This document shows, piece after piece, positions 8,511 to 16,807 of a DNA stretch of 41,624 nt. How positions within the stretch are numbered: the first letter of the stretch is position 1; each line of letters opens with the position of its first letter. Source of the DNA: an uncultured Saprospiraceae bacterium (lineage in GTDB: Bacteria; Bacteroidota; Bacteroidia; Chitinophagales; Saprospiraceae); assembly GCA_937921595.1 (NCBI GenBank), contig CAKZTD010000326.1, positions 1 through 41,624 on the forward strand, in the 5' to 3' direction. The notes beneath the pieces are model-generated. The model was not told the DNA's origin. It saw only the letters and a list, made by a program, of their open reading frames with translations, and did not search any database. Made by a program: the position numbers and the translations under genes.

Positions 8511-9716
8511 ATGAATGAAGCTTATATCTTTGACACACTAAGAACACCCAGAGGGAAAGGAAAACCAGGAGGTGCTTTATATGAGGTAAAACCTATCGAG
8601 CTTTTGGCAAGTACCTTAAAAGCTTTAGAACAACGGAATAACCTAGATACCAAGAAAGTCGATGATGTGATTATTGGCTGTGTAACACCTGTTGGAGATC
8701 AAGGGGCAGATATTGCAAAAGCAGCCTTATTATATGCAGATTGGGCTCAAGAAGTTGCAGGAGTACAGTTAAATAGATTTTGTGCTTCTGGTCTAGAATC
8801 AGTAAACTTAGCTGCTGTGAAAATCAGATCAGGTTGGGAAAAGTTAATCGTAGCAGGAGGAGTGGAAAGCATGAGCAGAGTTCCCATGGGAAGCGATGGA
8901 GGAGCCTTATTGTTTGATCCGGAAGTATCTTCCAAAGTTGGATATGTACCGCAAGGAATTTCTGCAGACTTGATTGCGACGATAGAAGGATTCAAGCGTG
9001 AAGATTTGGACACTTATGCAATGCGATCTCAACAATTAGCAGCGAATGCTTGGGAGCAAAAATATTTTGATCGTTCTATTATTCCAATATATGACAAAAA
9101 TGGATTGCTCGTTTTAGATAAAGATGAAATCTTTCGCCCCGGGACTAATTTAGAAACACTCGGAACATTAAGACCAGCTTTCGAAAGAATCGGAATCGGT
9201 GGTTTTGATGCCATGGCATTGAAAAAGTATCCATTTGTTGAACGAGTCCATCATGGGCATACAGCAGGAAACTCATCAGGACTTGTAGATGGTGCGGCCT
9301 TGGCTTTAATTGGCTCCAAAGAAATTGGAGAAGATGTAGGTTTAAAACCTCGAGCAAAAATCATCTCTGCCGCAATCGTCGGAACAGAACCAACCATTAT
9401 GTTGACCGGGCCGACTCCAGCCAGTAAAAAAGCATTAGCACAGATAGGAATGAAACCTGAAGATATTGACCTTTGGGAAGTCAATGAAGCTTTTGCTTCT
9501 GTCGTTCTAAAAGCGCAAAAGGAATTAAATATCGATGACGACAAACTCAATGTAAATGGTGGTGCCATTGCATTAGGACATCCGCTTGGTGCAACAGGTA
9601 CCATGTTATTAGGAACGCTGTTGGATGAGATGGAGAGAAGGGATTTGTCAACTGGTTTAGTGACCATGTGTGTTGGAGGAGGAATGGGAATAGCGACCAT
9701 CATCGAACGAGTTTAG
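8511..9716 (+). CDS. fadA: Thiolase (acetyl-CoA C-acyltransferase)
   Basis: A 401-residue thiolase catalysing thiolytic cleavage of 3-ketoacyl-CoA, the last step of fatty-acid beta-oxidation; the reverse reaction condenses acetyl-CoA. The nucleophile is Cys91 in [10 protein letters not shown]. The other conserved elements are [13 protein letters not shown] with His357, and the second catalytic Cys387 in MCVGGGMG. All are present and the length is normal. The multifunctional hydratase/dehydrogenase starts 43 bases downstream, so the pair carries three of the four beta-oxidation steps. Family membership is firm; whether it prefers long-chain substrates (FadA/FadI) or acetoacetyl-CoA is inferred from the neighbour. 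Confidence 0.93.
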   Translation: MNEAYIFDTLRTPRGKGKPGGALYEVKPIELLASTLKALEQRNNLDTKKVDDVIIGCVTPVGDQGADIAKAALLYADWAQEVAGVQLNRFCASGLESVNLAAVKIRSGWEKLIVAGGVESMSRVPMGSDGGALLFDPEVSSKVGYVPQGISADLIATIEGFKREDLDTYAMRSQQLAANAWEQKYFDRSIIPIYDKNGLLVLDKDEIFRPGTNLETLGTLRPAFERIGIGGFDAMALKKYPFVERVHHGHTAGNSSGLVDGAALALIGSKEIGEDVGLKPRAKIISAAIVGTEPTIMLTGPTPASKKALAQIGMKPEDIDLWEVNEAFASVVLKAQKELNIDDDKLNVNGGAIALGHPLGATGTMLLGTLLDEMERRDLSTGLVTMCVGGGMGIATIIERV

Positions 9717-9759
9717 AATTCTAAATTCTTATAAAAAAACGATTTTAAATCATCATATA

Positions 9760-11886
9760 ATGATCCATTATAGCAAAGATATTGACCAGATTGTAACCTT
9801 GACCTTGGACATGAAAGGTAGGCTTGTGAATGTAATCAATCATGAGATTGGAAAAGTTTTCATTCCAGTATTGGAACAATTAAAAGCGGAGAAAGCAAAA
9901 GGTAAACTCAAAGGGGTAATTCTTACTTCTGCAAAGAAAACGTTTATGGCTGGTGGTGATTTAGATTATTTATACCATGCTGATAATGCGGAAAGTGTCT
10001 ATAAAATTTCTCAAACACTCAAAGAGTTTTTTAGAGAAATAGAAAGCCCTGGTGTTCCAGTTGTCGCAGCGATTAATGGAACGGCATTAGGGACTGGTTT
10101 TGAAATGGCAATGGCATGTCATCATCGGATAGTGATCAATGATCGAAAAATAAGGTTAGGACATCCGGAAGTTTCTTTGGGTTTAATGCCAGGAAGTGGA
10201 AGTTCTATCCGAATGATGTGGCTGTTAGGAATCAAAAAGACTTTTAATATTTTAACGAGAGGAAAAAGTTATACTCCTAAAAAAGCTTTAGAAGCTGGAA
10301 TTGTAGATGATTTAGCCTCAGGGAGAAAGGAGATGATGGAAAAAGCAAGAGCGTATATTCTTGCGAATGGTGAGGTCAGAAGACTTTGGGATACCAAAGC
10401 AGGAAGAATTCCAGGAGGAACGGCAGATCATCCTAAAGTTGCTTTGGAAATCAGCATGATTTCAGCCAGTTTAGCGAATGGCTATAAAAATAATTTTCCG
10501 GCACCCAAAGCGATCTTGAGTACTTTGGTGGAAGGGTCTAAGGTTGATTTCGACACTGCTTGTAGAATTGAGAGTCGATATTTCACAAAACTTTTATTGA
10601 GTAAAGAAGCTAAGAATATGGTCAAGGCTTTTTGGTATGATTTAAATGCAATCAAGGAAGGAGCAAATCGACCTAAAGGTTTTGGGAAGTTCAGACCTAA
10701 GAAAGTTGGAATAGTAGGAGCAGGGCGAATGGGAAGTGGAATCACTTTTAATTGCATCATGAAAGGAATGGAAGTTGTTTTGAAAGATGTTTCAAAAGGA
10801 ATTGCTGATAGAGGAAAAGAGTTTAGTGCTAAAAAATTATTGGACTTAGTAGAAGATGGAAAAATATCAAAAGCAGAACGAGAGCAGTATTTAAAAATGG
10901 TGACGACTACAGAATCATTCGAAGATTTTAAAACTTGCGATATCGTAATCGAGTGTGTTTTTGAAAATGAAATGGTAAAATCGAAGGTGACCAAAGAATC
11001 AGAAATGCATATGGATGAATATGCTTTTTTAGGAACAAACACGATTTCTATTCCAATCACAAAATTAGCAGAATCCTCTATTCGGCCAGAGAATTATATC
11101 GGCTTACATTTTTTCGCTCCAGTAGAAGAAATTCCTTTAGTTGAAATAGTCAAAGGAGAAAAAACTTCTGACGAGACGATTGCTCGAGCTTTTGATTTTG
11201 TAAAAAAGATTAGAAAAACACCAATCATCGTCAAAGACAGTTGGGGTTTTTTCGCTTCCAGAGTTCAAAACACTTATATCCTTGAAGGCTTAAATATGCT
11301 TGAAGAAGGGTATCCACCAGCCTTGATCGAAAACCTTGGTTTACAAGCAGGTATGCCTAAAGGAGCACTTGCTCTTGCAGATGAATTATCGCTCAAATTA
11401 GTTTTGAAATATGAGGATCAGGCTTCAGTCAATTACGGACCCAAATATATCCAACATCCAGCAGTCAGTGTTTTACATAAAATGGTGAATGAATTATCCC
11501 GAACGGGGCAATCCGCAAAAGCTGGATTCTACGATTATTCAAATCCAGAACAAATAAGTCTTTGGAAAGATCTTGGCGAACATTTCCCAAATAAGGTCAA
11601 AAAATATTCTGAAAAAGATATCATTGATCGCTTTCTTTTCGCTCAGGTAATTGAAGCAGTTTGGTGTCTACAAGAAAAAATTATAGAGTCTGTTCCAGAA
11701 GCAAATCTAGGAAGTATTTACGGTTTTGGATTCCCAGCCTTCAAAGGAGGTGTCATCCAATACATTAATGATTATGGTGTGAAAAATTTCGTCGCGAAAT
11801 GCGAAGAACTAGAAAATATTCATGGGCCAAGATTCAAAGCGCCATCCTTGTTAAAGAAGAAAGTAGAAAAACAAGAAATGTTATAG
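9760..11886 (+). CDS. fadJ: Multifunctional enoyl-CoA hydratase / 3-hydroxyacyl-CoA dehydrogenase
   Basis: A 708-residue fusion. The N-terminal crotonase domain (about 1-200) carries the catalytic glutamates Glu115 (GFEMA) and Glu137 (GHPEV) and the oxyanion loop around KTFMAGGDLD. The NAD-binding dehydrogenase domain starts at GIVGAGRMG (about 317-325). Its catalytic His450 lies in GLHFFAPV and Glu in PLVEIVKG; a C-terminal dimerisation domain ends near 700. It hydrates trans-2-enoyl-CoA and oxidises the 3-hydroxyacyl-CoA, feeding the thiolase upstream. The 22-residue spacing of the two glutamates resembles what I recall for mitochondrial HADHA (22) rather than E. coli FadB (20). A hairpin with a T tract follows. 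Confidence 0.93.
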   Translation: MIHYSKDIDQIVTLTLDMKGRLVNVINHEIGKVFIPVLEQLKAEKAKGKLKGVILTSAKKTFMAGGDLDYLYHADNAESVYKISQTLKEFFREIESPGVPVVAAINGTALGTGFEMAMACHHRIVINDRKIRLGHPEVSLGLMPGSGSSIRMMWLLGIKKTFNILTRGKSYTPKKALEAGIVDDLASGRKEMMEKARAYILANGEVRRLWDTKAGRIPGGTADHPKVALEISMISASLANGYKNNFPAPKAILSTLVEGSKVDFDTACRIESRYFTKLLLSKEAKNMVKAFWYDLNAIKEGANRPKGFGKFRPKKVGIVGAGRMGSGITFNCIMKGMEVVLKDVSKGIADRGKEFSAKKLLDLVEDGKISKAEREQYLKMVTTTESFEDFKTCDIVIECVFENEMVKSKVTKESEMHMDEYAFLGTNTISIPITKLAESSIRPENYIGLHFFAPVEEIPLVEIVKGEKTSDETIARAFDFVKKIRKTPIIVKDSWGFFASRVQNTYILEGLNMLEEGYPPALIENLGLQAGMPKGALALADELSLKLVLKYEDQASVNYGPKYIQHPAVSVLHKMVNELSRTGQSAKAGFYDYSNPEQISLWKDLGEHFPNKVKKYSEKDIIDRFLFAQVIEAVWCLQEKIIESVPEANLGSIYGFGFPAFKGGVIQYINDYGVKNFVAKCEELENIHGPRFKAPSLLKKKVEKQEML

Positions 11887-11947
11887 AAGTAGAAAAATTA
11901 GAAACGAAAGAGCTACAGAGAAAAGGTAAAACTAAGCAAACTTCTAA

Positions 11948-12046
11948 TTCGAACGAAGTGAGAAATCTATACCTATTCACCGCAGGTGAATAGGTGTTTT
12001 TATTGCCGTAGGCAATCTATCCCTATTCCGATTTATCGGAATCTAT
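11948..12046. repeat. Cluster of short intergenic palindromes
   Basis: Four small palindromes follow one another: TTCG-AA-CGAA (11948-11957), ACCTATTCACC-GCA-GGTGAATAGGT (11-bp stem, 11971-11995), ATTGCC-GTA-GGCAAT (12002-12016) and ATTCCGAT-TT-ATCGGAAT (12025-12042). Several are separated by ATCTAT-like spacers. The last one with its flanks (12023-12046) recurs with one mismatch at 34999-35022, so this looks like a dispersed palindromic intergenic element. Confidence 0.65.
11971..12001 (+). terminator. Terminator-like hairpin after fadJ
   Basis: A perfect 11-bp stem (11971-11981 with 11985-11995), loop GCA, followed by GTTTTT. It lies 85 bases past the fadJ stop and is part of the palindrome cluster. 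It would end the beta-oxidation transcript. Confidence 0.65.
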
Positions 12047-12049
12047 CTC

Positions 12050-13726
12050 TTATCTCTCCTTACAACTTTGCAAAAACACAGCAACTTTTTTATTATCATT
12101 TTTCAATGCATACTCAGCTGCGGTCCGTCCTTTGCCATCTTTAAGTTTTATATTTGCGCCGTTCTTAACCAACATCTGAGCCATCTCAACATTGCCATGT
12201 TTAGCACAATAAAACAAGGTTGTTTTTTTCTGTTTATTCAAAGCATTAATATTCGCGCCTTCCTTGATCAACAGATCTATGATATATTGATTGTTCTTTT
12301 CTGCTGCATGCATCAGTGGCGTTTTATTTTCAGACAGCATATCTAAGTTAGCACCTTCGTCTATTAAAAACTGAACTACTTCTTGTTGATCGTGATGGAT
12401 TGCAGCTTGAAGTAAAGTAATTCTTTTACTAAAGTAATGCTTATTGATACGATCTCCTTGATCACTGGTTTTGACAAAAGATTTCACATTGGTAAGATCA
12501 CCATGTTTAATTGCTTTGAAAACATTAACGACAACATCCTCTGTCATAAAAATTTCAACAGGTGTTTGCTCACCGTCAACATTTGAAGCCATTATTTTAT
12601 TTCCATGATAGTAAAGAGAATTAGTAATTTTAGCACTAAGTGCGATATCTTGTTTTACATCAATCGCGATAACTCTTCCTTCAAAAAGACTAGAAACTCT
12701 TGGTACAATGGTATGACCAACGACCACATATTTAGCTCCGTAAAGGTCAAGTGTTTTATTGACTGATTCTTGAGAAAGTTTTTCTCTGAAATATCCTCGA
12801 TACCACATTGGTCCAATTTTGCTAAAGACAGCAGTTCCACCACCACCTTTTTGTTCCAATCGGAATTTATCCATTCCATAATATTGGCGAGCATATTTAT
12901 TCATGTCTTCCAAACGTATTCTTGAGTTCGCCATTTCAGGACTAATCCCACCATGAACGAAAATAGTCTTACCAATTTTTTCGACAACATTCTTACTTCT
13001 TAACCATCGACCAAGTTCTGAATCTACGGAGAATAAACCTTTATAGGGCATCTTCATAGATTTAGCAGCCTTGATGTATTTTTCTTTTACATATCGAACA
13101 TCTCCTCTCATATTCATCTCTTCATGGTTGCCAATAATGAAGTGTACCATCCCACCTTTCTGCTCTGCTTCTTGCTCCAGTTTGTAAACCAACCAAAGCA
13201 CTGCCGTAACATTATAACCTCTGTCAAAAAAGTCACCGACTAAAACTAAATGACCTTTTCCAAAAGACCAAGACATGTTTTTATCAATAACACCATTATT
13301 AAAAAGTGATTGTTTAAAAGTTTCGAAATTACCTTCAATATCCGAAATCGCATATAACTTTTCAGGTTGAGGATAAACCGTTGGAGGTGCCTCATGTTTG
13401 TGTTTTATAGAAAATTTAAAAGAAGTACCTTTTTTATCATCAACCTTACATCTTAAAGAAGGAACTTCCTTTGGAGAGTTAAACGTTTCTTGTTTGACAA
13501 CTGCTTTACCTGAGCTGAAGTGGATATTCTTAATGCACACTTTTCCTTTTTTGTAAAAGACATGAGGTCCTTCTACAAATGTGCCTGAAATATCATCTCC
13601 ACTTTCAACACATAAAATGTCCTCTTGCGGGTTTGTATTTGCGAAAATACTACCTGCAATGAATATTAAAGCCATGGCAATGCCAATGGATGTGAGCTGT
13701 TTTCTTGCGATTTTCATAAATGTCAT
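12050..13726 (-). CDS. Secreted metallophosphoesterase with C-terminal ankyrin repeats
   Basis: A 558-residue exported protein (signal peptide to about residue 30; Met4 is an alternative start). After a Cys-containing N-terminal region (about 30-115) comes a calcineurin-like phosphoesterase core. Its motifs are SDIEGN (128-133), GDFFDRG (164-170), GNHEE (199-203), HGG (258-260) and a later GHT. The first motif has Glu where the PPP family usually has His (DxH). The C-terminus (about 420-555) holds three to four ankyrin repeats (for example TPLMHAAEKNNQYIIDLLIKEG). A likely role is hydrolysis of phosphoesters in the periplasm or outside the cell, with ankyrins binding a partner. The gene stands alone, with a TAnnTTTG box and an inverted repeat upstream. 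Confidence 0.85.
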   Translation of the reverse strand: MTFMKIARKQLTSIGIAMALIFIAGSIFANTNPQEDILCVESGDDISGTFVEGPHVFYKKGKVCIKNIHFSSGKAVVKQETFNSPKEVPSLRCKVDDKKGTSFKFSIKHKHEAPPTVYPQPEKLYAISDIEGNFETFKQSLFNNGVIDKNMSWSFGKGHLVLVGDFFDRGYNVTAVLWLVYKLEQEAEQKGGMVHFIIGNHEEMNMRGDVRYVKEKYIKAAKSMKMPYKGLFSVDSELGRWLRSKNVVEKIGKTIFVHGGISPEMANSRIRLEDMNKYARQYYGMDKFRLEQKGGGGTAVFSKIGPMWYRGYFREKLSQESVNKTLDLYGAKYVVVGHTIVPRVSSLFEGRVIAIDVKQDIALSAKITNSLYYHGNKIMASNVDGEQTPVEIFMTEDVVVNVFKAIKHGDLTNVKSFVKTSDQGDRINKHYFSKRITLLQAAIHHDQQEVVQFLIDEGANLDMLSENKTPLMHAAEKNNQYIIDLLIKEGANINALNKQKKTTLFYCAKHGNVEMAQMLVKNGANIKLKDGKGRTAAEYALKNDNKKVAVFLQSCKER

Positions 13727-13748
13727 AAACGTGTGTAAGGTTCCATTT

Positions 13749-13766
13749 AGTGCCTAACTTAGCACT
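13749..13766. promoter_or_regulatory. Inverted repeat in the phosphatase leader
   Basis: AGTG and CACT flank the palindrome CTAA-C-TTAG (13754-13762). It lies 23-40 bases upstream of the phosphatase ATG and downstream of its candidate -7 box, so it would be transcribed in the 5' leader. It could be a hairpin or a regulator site. Confidence 0.4.
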
Positions 13767-13779
13767 TATATCAATTTAC

Positions 13780-13787
13780 CAAAAATA
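13780..13787 (-). promoter_or_regulatory. -7 box for the phosphatase gene
   Basis: Minus-strand TATTTTTG fits the Bacteroidota TAnnTTTG consensus, 54-61 bases upstream of the start. No convincing -33 box is seen at 19-20 bases. Confidence 0.4.
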
Positions 13788-13938
13788 CCACAATCTTTCC
13801 AGAATGTTAACTTGAAATTAACAAACAGTCTGTATTTTAACTATTTAAAACGAAAGTAGTATAGGCATAATACTTAGTTAGACTAAAAAAGAGGGGGAAA
13901 GTTTAATGGGAGCTAAGTTTTAATCAATAAATCACGTT

Positions 13939-16056
13939 CTAACTAATCAAACTCCAGGCTTTAAAATTTTTACCCTGAGCATCAATGAAATGCTTGAGAC
14001 GTTGATGAGCAGCTTTTTCAAAAGTAGGATCATTATCAAGAATTCTTGAAGCAACCTCACGAGCAGTCTGAAGAATTCGGCCGTCTCGGGCTAGATCAGC
14101 TATTTTGAAATTCAAAATACCACTTTGTTGAGTACCTTCTATATTACCAGGGCCACGGAGTTTTAAATCCGCTTCAGCAATATCGAATCCATTATTGGTG
14201 CGAACCATCGTTTGGATTCGTTCTCTGGCTTCTTTTGAAATTTTAAAACTTGACATTAAAATACAAAAAGATTGTTCAGCTCCCCGGCCAACACGACCTC
14301 TTAGTTGATGTAATTGAGAAAGACCGAATCGTTCCGTATTTTCGATAATCATTACAGAAGCATTTGGGACATTGACTCCGACTTCGATGACTGTAGTTGC
14401 CACCATGATTTGTGTTTCGTTTTTTATAAAACGCTGCATTTCGAAATCTTTATCCTTGTGTTTCATTCTTCCATGGACGACACTTATTTGGTACTCAGGC
14501 ATAGGGAAACTACGAAGTAAAGTTTCGTAGCCCTGCTCTAAATTTTGTAAATCAAGTTTGGCAGATTCTTCGATAAGTGGAAAGACGATATAAATTTGTC
14601 GGCCTTTCGCAATTTCTTCTTTCATAAAACCAATGACCCGTAAGCGGTGATTCTCTGTTTTATGAAGCGTCTCGATTTCTTTTCGGCCAGGAGGAAGTTC
14701 GTCTATCACTGAAACATCCAAATCACCATAAAGGGTCATCGCTAAAGTTCGCGGAATTGGAGTAGCGGTCATGACCAGGATATGCGGTGGTTTACCTTTT
14801 CCTTTCTTCCAAAGTTTTGCTCTTTGAGCCACACCAAAACGATGCTGTTCATCGGTGATTGCTAAGCCTAGATTTTTAAAAATAACCGGATCTTCAATCA
14901 AAGCATGGGTGCCAATCAAGATATGGATTTCACCAGCTTCAAGTTGTTCTAATAATACTTTTCTTTTTTTGCCTTTTACACTTCCTGATAGAAAACCTAC
15001 ATTGATGTCAAGTCCTTCAACATATTCAGAGATTGAGGCATAATGTTGTTGAGCAAGAATCTCAGTTGGAGCCATCATCGCAGCTTGAAAATCATTGTCA
15101 ATAGCAATCAACATAGACATCAAACCAACCATCGTTTTTCCACTTCCAACATCACCTTGAAGGAGGCGATTCATCTGGATACCTGAGCCTAGGTCTTTTC
15201 TGATTTCTTTTAAAACTCGTTTCTGTGCCCCGGTTAATTCGAAAGGTAATTTTTCATTAAAAAAGCGATTAAAATAATTGCCGATGGTTGGAAAAGGAAA
15301 ACCTTTAATAGCATCTTTTCTTCTACGACGAATTTGTAATAATCTTAATTGTAGAAAAAAGAGTTCTTCAAACTTTAATCGATTTCGAGCAGCATCCAAT
15401 TCTTTTTGATTCGTTGGAAAATGGATTTTTGTTATCGCCTCAAACCGAGAAGGAAATTTAAATTTCTCTAATAAATAATCTGGAAGATTTTCCTGAATAT
15501 GGTGAGCTTCGATTTTTTTAAATAAAAGCTCTAGTAACTTTCGTTGGCCTTTTGCATCCAGACCTTTGGTATTCAACTTTTCTGTAGAATGATAAACTGG
15601 AGAAAAGGTATTGACCTTATTGGTGTTCATCGCTGTAACCTCCTCGATCTCCGGATGAGGGATATTTGTTTTTCCTCGAAAAGAATTTACTCGTCCATAG
15701 ACAATGTATTCCTTGCCGATGACCAGATTTTTTTCAAGCCAAAAAGCTCCTTTAAACCACACCAATTCAATAGCCCCAGTATCATCTCGAAATTTTCCAA
15801 CCAATCGTTTTTTTCGACCTTCTCCATGACTGTCCAATCTTCTCAATATTCCCCGAAGTTGAACGGCATCACTTTGTGAACTGATATCACTGATTTTATG
15901 GAATTGCGTTTTATCAACGTAGCGATAAGGGAAATGCATAAGCAAATCACCAAAAGTGAAGATGCCTAATTCTTTCTTAAGCATGTCGCCTTTCATCGGC
16001 CCAACACCTTTTAGGTATTCAATGGAACTATCTAGTATGTTTGGTGGTTTGTTCAA
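13939..16056 (-). CDS. recG: ATP-dependent DNA helicase RecG
   Basis: A 705-residue RecG, which remodels stalled replication forks and branch-migrates Holliday junctions. It has an N-terminal wedge/OB domain (about 1-270). The superfamily 2 helicase motifs are Walker A GDVGSGKT (about 301-308), DEQH (about 402-405), TATPIPRTLAMTLYG and the C-terminal ATTVIEVGVNVPNA ... QLRGRVGRG. Length and motif order are normal. The start appears to be TTG (rc of 16054-16056), because an in-frame TAA lies upstream with no ATG between. A -7 box TAAATTTG sits 20-27 bases upstream. Confidence 0.96.
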   Translation of the reverse strand: MNKPPNILDSSIEYLKGVGPMKGDMLKKELGIFTFGDLLMHFPYRYVDKTQFHKISDISSQSDAVQLRGILRRLDSHGEGRKKRLVGKFRDDTGAIELVWFKGAFWLEKNLVIGKEYIVYGRVNSFRGKTNIPHPEIEEVTAMNTNKVNTFSPVYHSTEKLNTKGLDAKGQRKLLELLFKKIEAHHIQENLPDYLLEKFKFPSRFEAITKIHFPTNQKELDAARNRLKFEELFFLQLRLLQIRRRRKDAIKGFPFPTIGNYFNRFFNEKLPFELTGAQKRVLKEIRKDLGSGIQMNRLLQGDVGSGKTMVGLMSMLIAIDNDFQAAMMAPTEILAQQHYASISEYVEGLDINVGFLSGSVKGKKRKVLLEQLEAGEIHILIGTHALIEDPVIFKNLGLAITDEQHRFGVAQRAKLWKKGKGKPPHILVMTATPIPRTLAMTLYGDLDVSVIDELPPGRKEIETLHKTENHRLRVIGFMKEEIAKGRQIYIVFPLIEESAKLDLQNLEQGYETLLRSFPMPEYQISVVHGRMKHKDKDFEMQRFIKNETQIMVATTVIEVGVNVPNASVMIIENTERFGLSQLHQLRGRVGRGAEQSFCILMSSFKISKEARERIQTMVRTNNGFDIAEADLKLRGPGNIEGTQQSGILNFKIADLARDGRILQTAREVASRILDNDPTFEKAAHQRLKHFIDAQGKNFKAWSLIS

Positions 16057-16075
16057 TGTTAAAACAAGATTTGTG

Positions 16076-16083
16076 CAAATTTA
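16076..16083 (-). promoter_or_regulatory. -7 box for recG
   Basis: Minus-strand TAAATTTG matches TAnnTTTG, 20-27 bases before the TTG start. No clear -33 box. Confidence 0.45.
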
Positions 16084-16102
16084 ATATTTTGTCCTATAAC
16101 TT

Positions 16103-16284
16103 AAGTGATGGAACAAAAATATCTTAATGATAATTCTTTCAAACTACTGAAGTGACGGACCAAAATTATTGATAGCTTATTTTGATTTTTAAAAATCATC
16201 GAAATAACTGACTGTAAGGAAGTTATGAGGTGATATTTCAAATATCCTAAAAAAATAACTTATTGATAATTCAGTCAAACTATT
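16103..16284. repeat. Degenerate repeats in the recG-rbfA intergenic region
   Basis: The 294-base divergent gap between recG and rbfA has no gene. It holds two imperfect repeated blocks. An 18-base block (16103-16120 and 16150-16167, 15/18 identical) and a 26-base block (16123-16148 and 16259-16284, 22/26 identical) alternate. They may be relics of a tandem duplication or binding sites. Confidence 0.45.
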
Positions 16285-16324
16285 TATAATACAAACTCCT
16301 GTATACAAGGATTGGACAATTTCC

Positions 16325-16332
16325 TATCTTTG
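16325..16332 (+). promoter_or_regulatory. -7 box for rbfA
   Basis: TATCTTTG fits TAnnTTTG exactly, 18 bases before the rbfA ATG at 16351. It argues against the upstream TTG at 16312 as the start. The -33 region is weak. Confidence 0.55.
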
Positions 16333-16350
16333 TGCCTTAAAATAGAAATA

Positions 16351-16734
16351 ATGGAAAGCAAGCGTCAAAAGCAGTTAGCAGAAATAGTAAAAAGAAATTT
16401 TGGAATCCTGCTACAGCAAGAAGGTGGATTGATTTATGGGAATGAAGTCCTAGTGACGGTGACCTCTGCTGTGATGAGTCCGGATATGAGTATTGCAAAA
16501 ATCTACCTTAGTGTTTATAATACTGAAAACAAGCAGGCGGTTATTTTGAAAATGGAAGATAATTATCATCAACTTAAACAAGCTTTCGTTCATCGGGTTC
16601 GTCGACACATGCGCCGAATTCCTGATCTTCAGTTTTATATCGATGACACGCTTGATGAGATGTATCGTCTAAATGCACTCTTTGATAAATTGGGAGACAA
16701 TAAGCAGTTAGGATCTTCTAGCGAAGAGGAGTAA
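16351..16734 (+). CDS. rbfA: Ribosome-binding factor A (RbfA)
   Basis: A 127-residue RbfA, a KH-fold factor that binds the 30S subunit and helps 16S rRNA 5'-end maturation. Recognisable blocks are RQKQLAEIVKRNFG at the N-terminus, the conserved strand VTVTSAVMSPDMSIAKIYLSV, and RIPDLQFYIDDTLDEM near the C-terminus, followed by an acidic tail (SSSEEE). ATG at 16351 is preferred over the TTG at 16312 because the -7 promoter box overlaps the latter's first codons. The gene is monocistronic here, convergent with the permease fusion. Confidence 0.92.
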   Translation: MESKRQKQLAEIVKRNFGILLQQEGGLIYGNEVLVTVTSAVMSPDMSIAKIYLSVYNTENKQAVILKMEDNYHQLKQAFVHRVRRHMRRIPDLQFYIDDTLDEMYRLNALFDKLGDNKQLGSSSEEE

Positions 16735-16807
16735 TTTTAAAATATACGAAGAAACTCTTTTAAGTTTAGTCCGAAGAAGGAGGCTAATTTGGATAAAAGC
16801 ATAATGC

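Noticed and set aside
9251-9703. Open frame of 150 codons on the minus strand inside the thiolase gene
   Set aside because: It mirrors a highly conserved thiolase frame and has no recognisable domain or promoter. It is a shadow.
10482-11060. Open frame of 192 codons on the minus strand inside fadJ
   Set aside because: The plus-strand frame encodes clear crotonase/dehydrogenase motifs. The antisense protein has no family resemblance.
12068-12346. Plus-strand frame of 92 codons opposite the ankyrin repeats
   Set aside because: Shadow of the minus-strand gene; no start signal or family match.
13874-13886. TTAGT-TAG-ACTAA, a possible second DtxR-like site between recG and the phosphatase gene
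   Set aside because: The arms are only 5 bases with a 3-base spacer, one base out of register with the 18427 palindrome. It is too weak to call.
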